Source: CAYUWG01 sp964448285 (lineage in GTDB: Bacteria > Bacteroidota > Ignavibacteria > SZUA-365). Taken from it: a stretch of DNA of 37,606 bases. Within the stretch, counting starts at the first letter, position 1, and every line of letters starts with the position of its first letter. The position numbers and the translations under genes are program-made. The stretch lies in NCBI GenBank assembly GCA_964448285.1, contig CAYUWG010000036.1, forward strand, positions 1-37,606, given 5' to 3'. Below, one piece after another: positions 34,872 to 37,606 of the stretch. The notes under the pieces were generated by a model. The model did not search any database and was not told the DNA's origin. It saw nothing but the letters and a program-made list of their open reading frames with translations.

Positions 34872-35246
34872 TTACAACCTTACAACTTCGTGGCCGACCC
34901 AAGCGGCAAGGATGCATCCCGCGATGGACAGCGTCACGTTCAGCAATGCGAGGAAATTCTTTCCGGCAACGAACAAATGATAGGTGTCGAGACTGAATGC
35001 GGAGAACGTCGTGAAGCCTCCAAGCACCCCGATGACAAGAAAAGCATGGAGAAGCGGTTTTGCCGGGAAGAAGTCAGAGAGCAACGCTGCGATGACGCCG
35101 ATGAGAAAACTCCCGGCGATATTCACTGCGAGCGTTCCGTAAGGGAAGCCAAGTCCGAAATGTTTATGAATCAACTCAGAAGAGGCGAAGCGCAGAACCG
35201 CACCGATACCGCCTCCAAGAAATACGAGTGTGAGAGTGTGAAGCAT
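34872..35246 (-). CDS. crcB: CrcB/FluC fluoride channel
   Basis: 124 residues from the ATG at 35246 (MLHTLTLVFLGG); a GTG at 35273 in frame would add nine residues and overlap the upstream stop. Four TM helices and the Fluc motifs GGGIGAVLRF, GTLAVNIAGSFLIG and GVLGGFTTFSAFSLDT. It exports fluoride as a dual-topology dimer in the inner membrane. It follows the cation transporter gene closely on the minus strand. No fluoride riboswitch was recognised upstream of the pair. Confidence 0.93.
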   Translation of the reverse strand: MLHTLTLVFLGGGIGAVLRFASSELIHKHFGLGFPYGTLAVNIAGSFLIGVIAALLSDFFPAKPLLHAFLVIGVLGGFTTFSAFSLDTYHLFVAGKNFLALLNVTLSIAGCILAAWVGHEVVRL

Positions 35247-35266
35247 TGAAGAGTCACGAACTCCTT

Positions 35267-35992
35267 TCAACACGCACAGTGATCACTCATCCCCTTTGCT
35301 TTCTCGAATGCTTCTTTTCCTTCCTTGATCGAAAAGTAAGAAAGACCCAACGCGCCTGCCGCGTCGAAGAAACCGATATGAAAAAGCTCGAACAAACCAC
35401 TCGACACGAGCACGACGACGGACATATACACACAGACGAGATTGCAGTTCGCATCCGAGATGATCGGCTGAGAACTGAGTGCGCGTCCGATGTTCCTCTT
35501 GGCTCGAACGAGAAAAAGCATACCGAGAATGGAGAGCGTTGAGACGATGACGCCTGCGAACGTCGATTCGGGCTGCCTTCCGAGAGCGAAGCTCGCACCA
35601 GCACCCGCGATGAGCGCCAACGACAGTGCGTAGAAGCACCAGCCTGTAATTTTCAGGGCTGTGATTTCGAACGCGGTCCGTTGTTCGTCGCCGTTCGCGC
35701 GGATTCGGTTGATCATCACGAGCACACCCGCGGCGCTGATCGTCTCGATGAAGCTGTCGATACCGAAACCGAACAGAGCGAGCGTTTCATCGGAAGCGCC
35801 GAAATAGACCGAGACAACGCCCTCGATGAGATTGTACAGAATGGTAATCCACGCAAGCCAAAGCGCACGCTTCCAAAGCAAGGAGTTCTGTTCTTCTGCG
35901 TGCGACGTCCGGGCTGCAACTGCTTCGAGGGTCATGGATAAATGTCGGGAAATGCTGTCGGAAATCAGAATTGCCGGAGTGCGTTGCCCCAT
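35267..35992 (-). CDS. Cation-efflux-like membrane transporter
   Basis: 241 residues from 35992, or 222 from Met20 (35935); neither start has a clear ribosome site. Six predicted TM helices with the pattern of the cation-diffusion-facilitator-like fold: YNLIEGVVSVYFG in TM1, FGFGIDSFIETISA in TM2 (an Asp available for metal binding) and ISDANCNLVCVYMS in TM5. It lacks the C-terminal cytoplasmic domain of classic CDF proteins and ends with DHCAC. It could export a divalent metal. It is divergent to the thioredoxin-like gene and precedes crcB. Confidence 0.8.
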   Translation of the reverse strand: MGQRTPAILISDSISRHLSMTLEAVAARTSHAEEQNSLLWKRALWLAWITILYNLIEGVVSVYFGASDETLALFGFGIDSFIETISAAGVLVMINRIRANGDEQRTAFEITALKITGWCFYALSLALIAGAGASFALGRQPESTFAGVIVSTLSILGMLFLVRAKRNIGRALSSQPIISDANCNLVCVYMSVVVLVSSGLFELFHIGFFDAAGALGLSYFSIKEGKEAFEKAKGMSDHCAC

Positions 35993-36056
35993 CCATCGGA
36001 ATCGAGTATTGCTTCCGGTTCATCATATTTGTGCCGATGAATGAACCAAAAAGAAG

Positions 36057-36869
36057 ATGACGATGAAACACGACGTAACGGATTTTCAAACGGAAGTGAT
36101 CGAGCAGAGCACGGAGATTCCCGTGTTAGTGGATTTCTGGGCTGAGTGGTGCGGTCCGTGCCGCATACTCGGACCTGTGCTGGAGCGCATGGCCGAAAGC
36201 GCGGACGGTCAGTGGGAGTTGAAGAAACTCGACACGGAAGCGTTTCCCGAAATCGCTCGTGACTACCGGATCTACAGTATCCCTGCGGTAAAACTTTTCG
36301 TCGATGGCGAGGTCGTCGATGAATTCGTCGGTGCGCTGCCCGAGCCGCAAATACGGCAGTGGCTGAAGAACGCTTTACCGGACAAAAATGAAAGCACGCT
36401 TACGCATGCGGAAGCGTTACTCACGGCGCTCGAATTCGGTAAAGCCGCGAGCCTGCTCGAACCCGTTGCGGCAAAAGTTCCTGATCATGAACATGCGCGA
36501 ACGCTGCTTGCCTGTGCCCTTCTCTTCACGGACCCCAAGCGCGCGATGTCACTCGTTCAGCGGATAGAGACCGGTGCAGATGCTGAACGCGCGGATGCCG
36601 TTCGCACCTTGGCGCGATTTACAGATGAATCGTTTTCTCTTGCATCGCTTCCGGATTCTCCGGAAAAAGGAATTTACTCGGCTGCGGTCGAAACGCTTCG
36701 AACTCGCGACTTCGACGGTGCGTTGGGTCACTTCATTGAAGTCCTGCGACTCAACCGCCTCTACGACGACGACGGTTCACGCAAAGCCTGCATTGCCATC
36801 TTCAAACTCCTCGGTGAAGAACATCCCATAACGCTGCGACACCGGCAGGATTTCAACCGGGCGTTTTGA
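36057..36869 (+). CDS. Thioredoxin-TPR protein (CnoX/YbbN-like)
   Basis: 270 residues: a thioredoxin domain (about 1-110) with active site WCGPC (Cys32, Cys35) and a cis-Pro loop YSIPAVKLF, followed by a TPR-like helical domain (about 115-270). This is the architecture of CnoX (YbbN), a holdase that hands substrates to GroEL/DnaK and protects cysteines from overoxidation. E. coli CnoX lacks a full CxxC, whereas this protein keeps it, so redox activity is expected. Cytoplasmic (no signal peptide). It is divergent from the cation transporter. Confidence 0.9.
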   Translation: MTMKHDVTDFQTEVIEQSTEIPVLVDFWAEWCGPCRILGPVLERMAESADGQWELKKLDTEAFPEIARDYRIYSIPAVKLFVDGEVVDEFVGALPEPQIRQWLKNALPDKNESTLTHAEALLTALEFGKAASLLEPVAAKVPDHEHARTLLACALLFTDPKRAMSLVQRIETGADAERADAVRTLARFTDESFSLASLPDSPEKGIYSAAVETLRTRDFDGALGHFIEVLRLNRLYDDDGSRKACIAIFKLLGEEHPITLRHRQDFNRAF

Positions 36870-36915
36870 AGCAGTATCCGAAATCATTTCATCCCACTAA
36901 CCATCAGGAGGAAGC

Positions 36916-37587
36916 ATGAAGCGTTATTATCCGGCCGCCGTTCTTGCAACGGCATTGTTCGTATGTACAGGCGCGGCTAAATCGCCCGCGCAATCGACGA
37001 AGTCATACAAAAGGTATGGCGTCCAGTCATGCATCGTGGAGTATTCGCTCGGAGGCTCGCAGAGCGGAACCGAGACTCTGTACTTCGATCGTTACGGCAT
37101 GCGCGAGGCGCGCTATGCGAACAAGGAACTGAGTGTGTTGAACGTGAAGCAGAAGCAGAACACCCTCGTGCTCACGGATTTCGATTGGACGATCAATATC
37201 GATCTCGACAAAAAAACAGGGACGAAAACGAAGAACACGGTATTTCAGGAGATGGTGAAGAACGCGAAGGATGACGACCTGATCGAAATGGGAATGAAAA
37301 TGTTGAAGGACATGGGAGGAGTGAAGGTCGGAACGGAAAAGGTCGCCGGAAAAACATGCGACGTATGGGAAGTCAAGAAACTCGGCAGCAAAACCTGGTT
37401 ATGGAATGCCATCCCCCTGAAGACAGTCGCGAAGTTTGCCGGAGTCGAGATTCAATCGGTTGCGACCAAGGTGCAGGAAGGAGCTTCGATTCCTGACAGC
37501 AAGTTTCAGGTGCCGGCCAAGATCACTCTGACAGAGGGACTGGACGTCGGTACGATGTTGAAAAATCGAAAGAAGAAAACGAAGTGA
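36916..37587 (+). CDS. Exported protein of unknown function
   Basis: 223 residues with a signal peptide (about 1-26, ending SPAQ) and a strong AGGAGG just upstream of the ATG. The mature part has segments IVEYSLGG, TLYFDRYGMREARY, KVAGKTCDVWEVKK and a Lys-rich end (RKKKTK). It looks like a beta-rich periplasmic protein of the DUF4412/LolA-like kind, but I cannot assign a family firmly. It is 46 bp after the thioredoxin gene, so may be co-transcribed. Confidence 0.7.
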   Translation: MKRYYPAAVLATALFVCTGAAKSPAQSTKSYKRYGVQSCIVEYSLGGSQSGTETLYFDRYGMREARYANKELSVLNVKQKQNTLVLTDFDWTINIDLDKKTGTKTKNTVFQEMVKNAKDDDLIEMGMKMLKDMGGVKVGTEKVAGKTCDVWEVKKLGSKTWLWNAIPLKTVAKFAGVEIQSVATKVQEGASIPDSKFQVPAKITLTEGLDVGTMLKNRKKKTK

Positions 37588-37606
37588 CGCAGCAGATTCT
37601 TACGAA

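Noticed and set aside
35247..36056. Fluoride riboswitch before crcB and its upstream gene.
   Set aside because: No consensus resembling the fluoride aptamer was seen in the gaps; crcB seems to follow the cation transporter in an operon.

Overview
The window looks like a chromosomal piece from a Bacteroidota-relative lineage of the Ignavibacteria / Kapabacteria / Chlorobi type. The reasons are three exported proteins that end in a Por-secretion (type IX) sorting domain, one with the typical YPNPFNPST motif, together with TonB-dependent transport, cytochrome bd, FISUMP and kelch/BNR surface proteins and moderate GC. I saw no rRNA, tRNA, CRISPR, prophage or transposase gene. The lineage is inferred from protein style, not from a marker gene.

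Layout. (1) 1-3235: a tight operon with two caspase-like (peptidase C14) proteins, the first cut by the window edge, around a lipoprotein and a beta-barrel protein. (2) 3522-8008: a TonB-dependent receptor, a YfiR/DUF4154 periplasmic protein and a membrane PAS histidine kinase, probably one envelope signalling operon. (3) 8219-11738: an asparagine-synthase-like protein without the glutaminase cysteine, then a secreted SBBP-repeat protein with a sorting domain and a strong terminator. (4) 11981-16182: a giant TPR sensor kinase with about 16 TPR units and its NarL-type regulator. (5) 16370-19315: NfnA/NfnB (ferredoxin/NAD(P)H transhydrogenase or GltA-like) and a small exported protein. (6) 19347-20425: a decay zone with a frameshifted hicA next to an intact hicB, a second ruined hicB-hicA pair, and a 90-bp copy of the end of cydB. 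(7) 20527-22989: a BNR/Asp-box secreted protein. (8) 23000-25463, minus strand: cydAB. (9) 25669-30694: a kelch/HYR/sorting-domain protein and two lipoproteins (TolB-like propeller and FISUMP) that share an almost identical leader plus signal peptide. (10) 31093-34859: a second TPR kinase/NarL regulator pair. (11) 34872-37587: CrcB and a cation transporter (minus strand), a CnoX-like thioredoxin-TPR protein and an exported protein.

The main theme is surface display and sensing: secreted propeller proteins, lipoproteins, outer-membrane proteins and three histidine kinases with large extracytoplasmic sensor parts, plus redox genes (cydAB, nfnAB). The strongest new observations are at DNA level. 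A leader/signal-peptide cassette of about 180 bp occurs twice nearly intact and once decayed. Two hicAB systems are in decay. A direct repeat of the cydB end brackets a secreted-protein gene. A HYR domain is split by an inserted propeller-like block.
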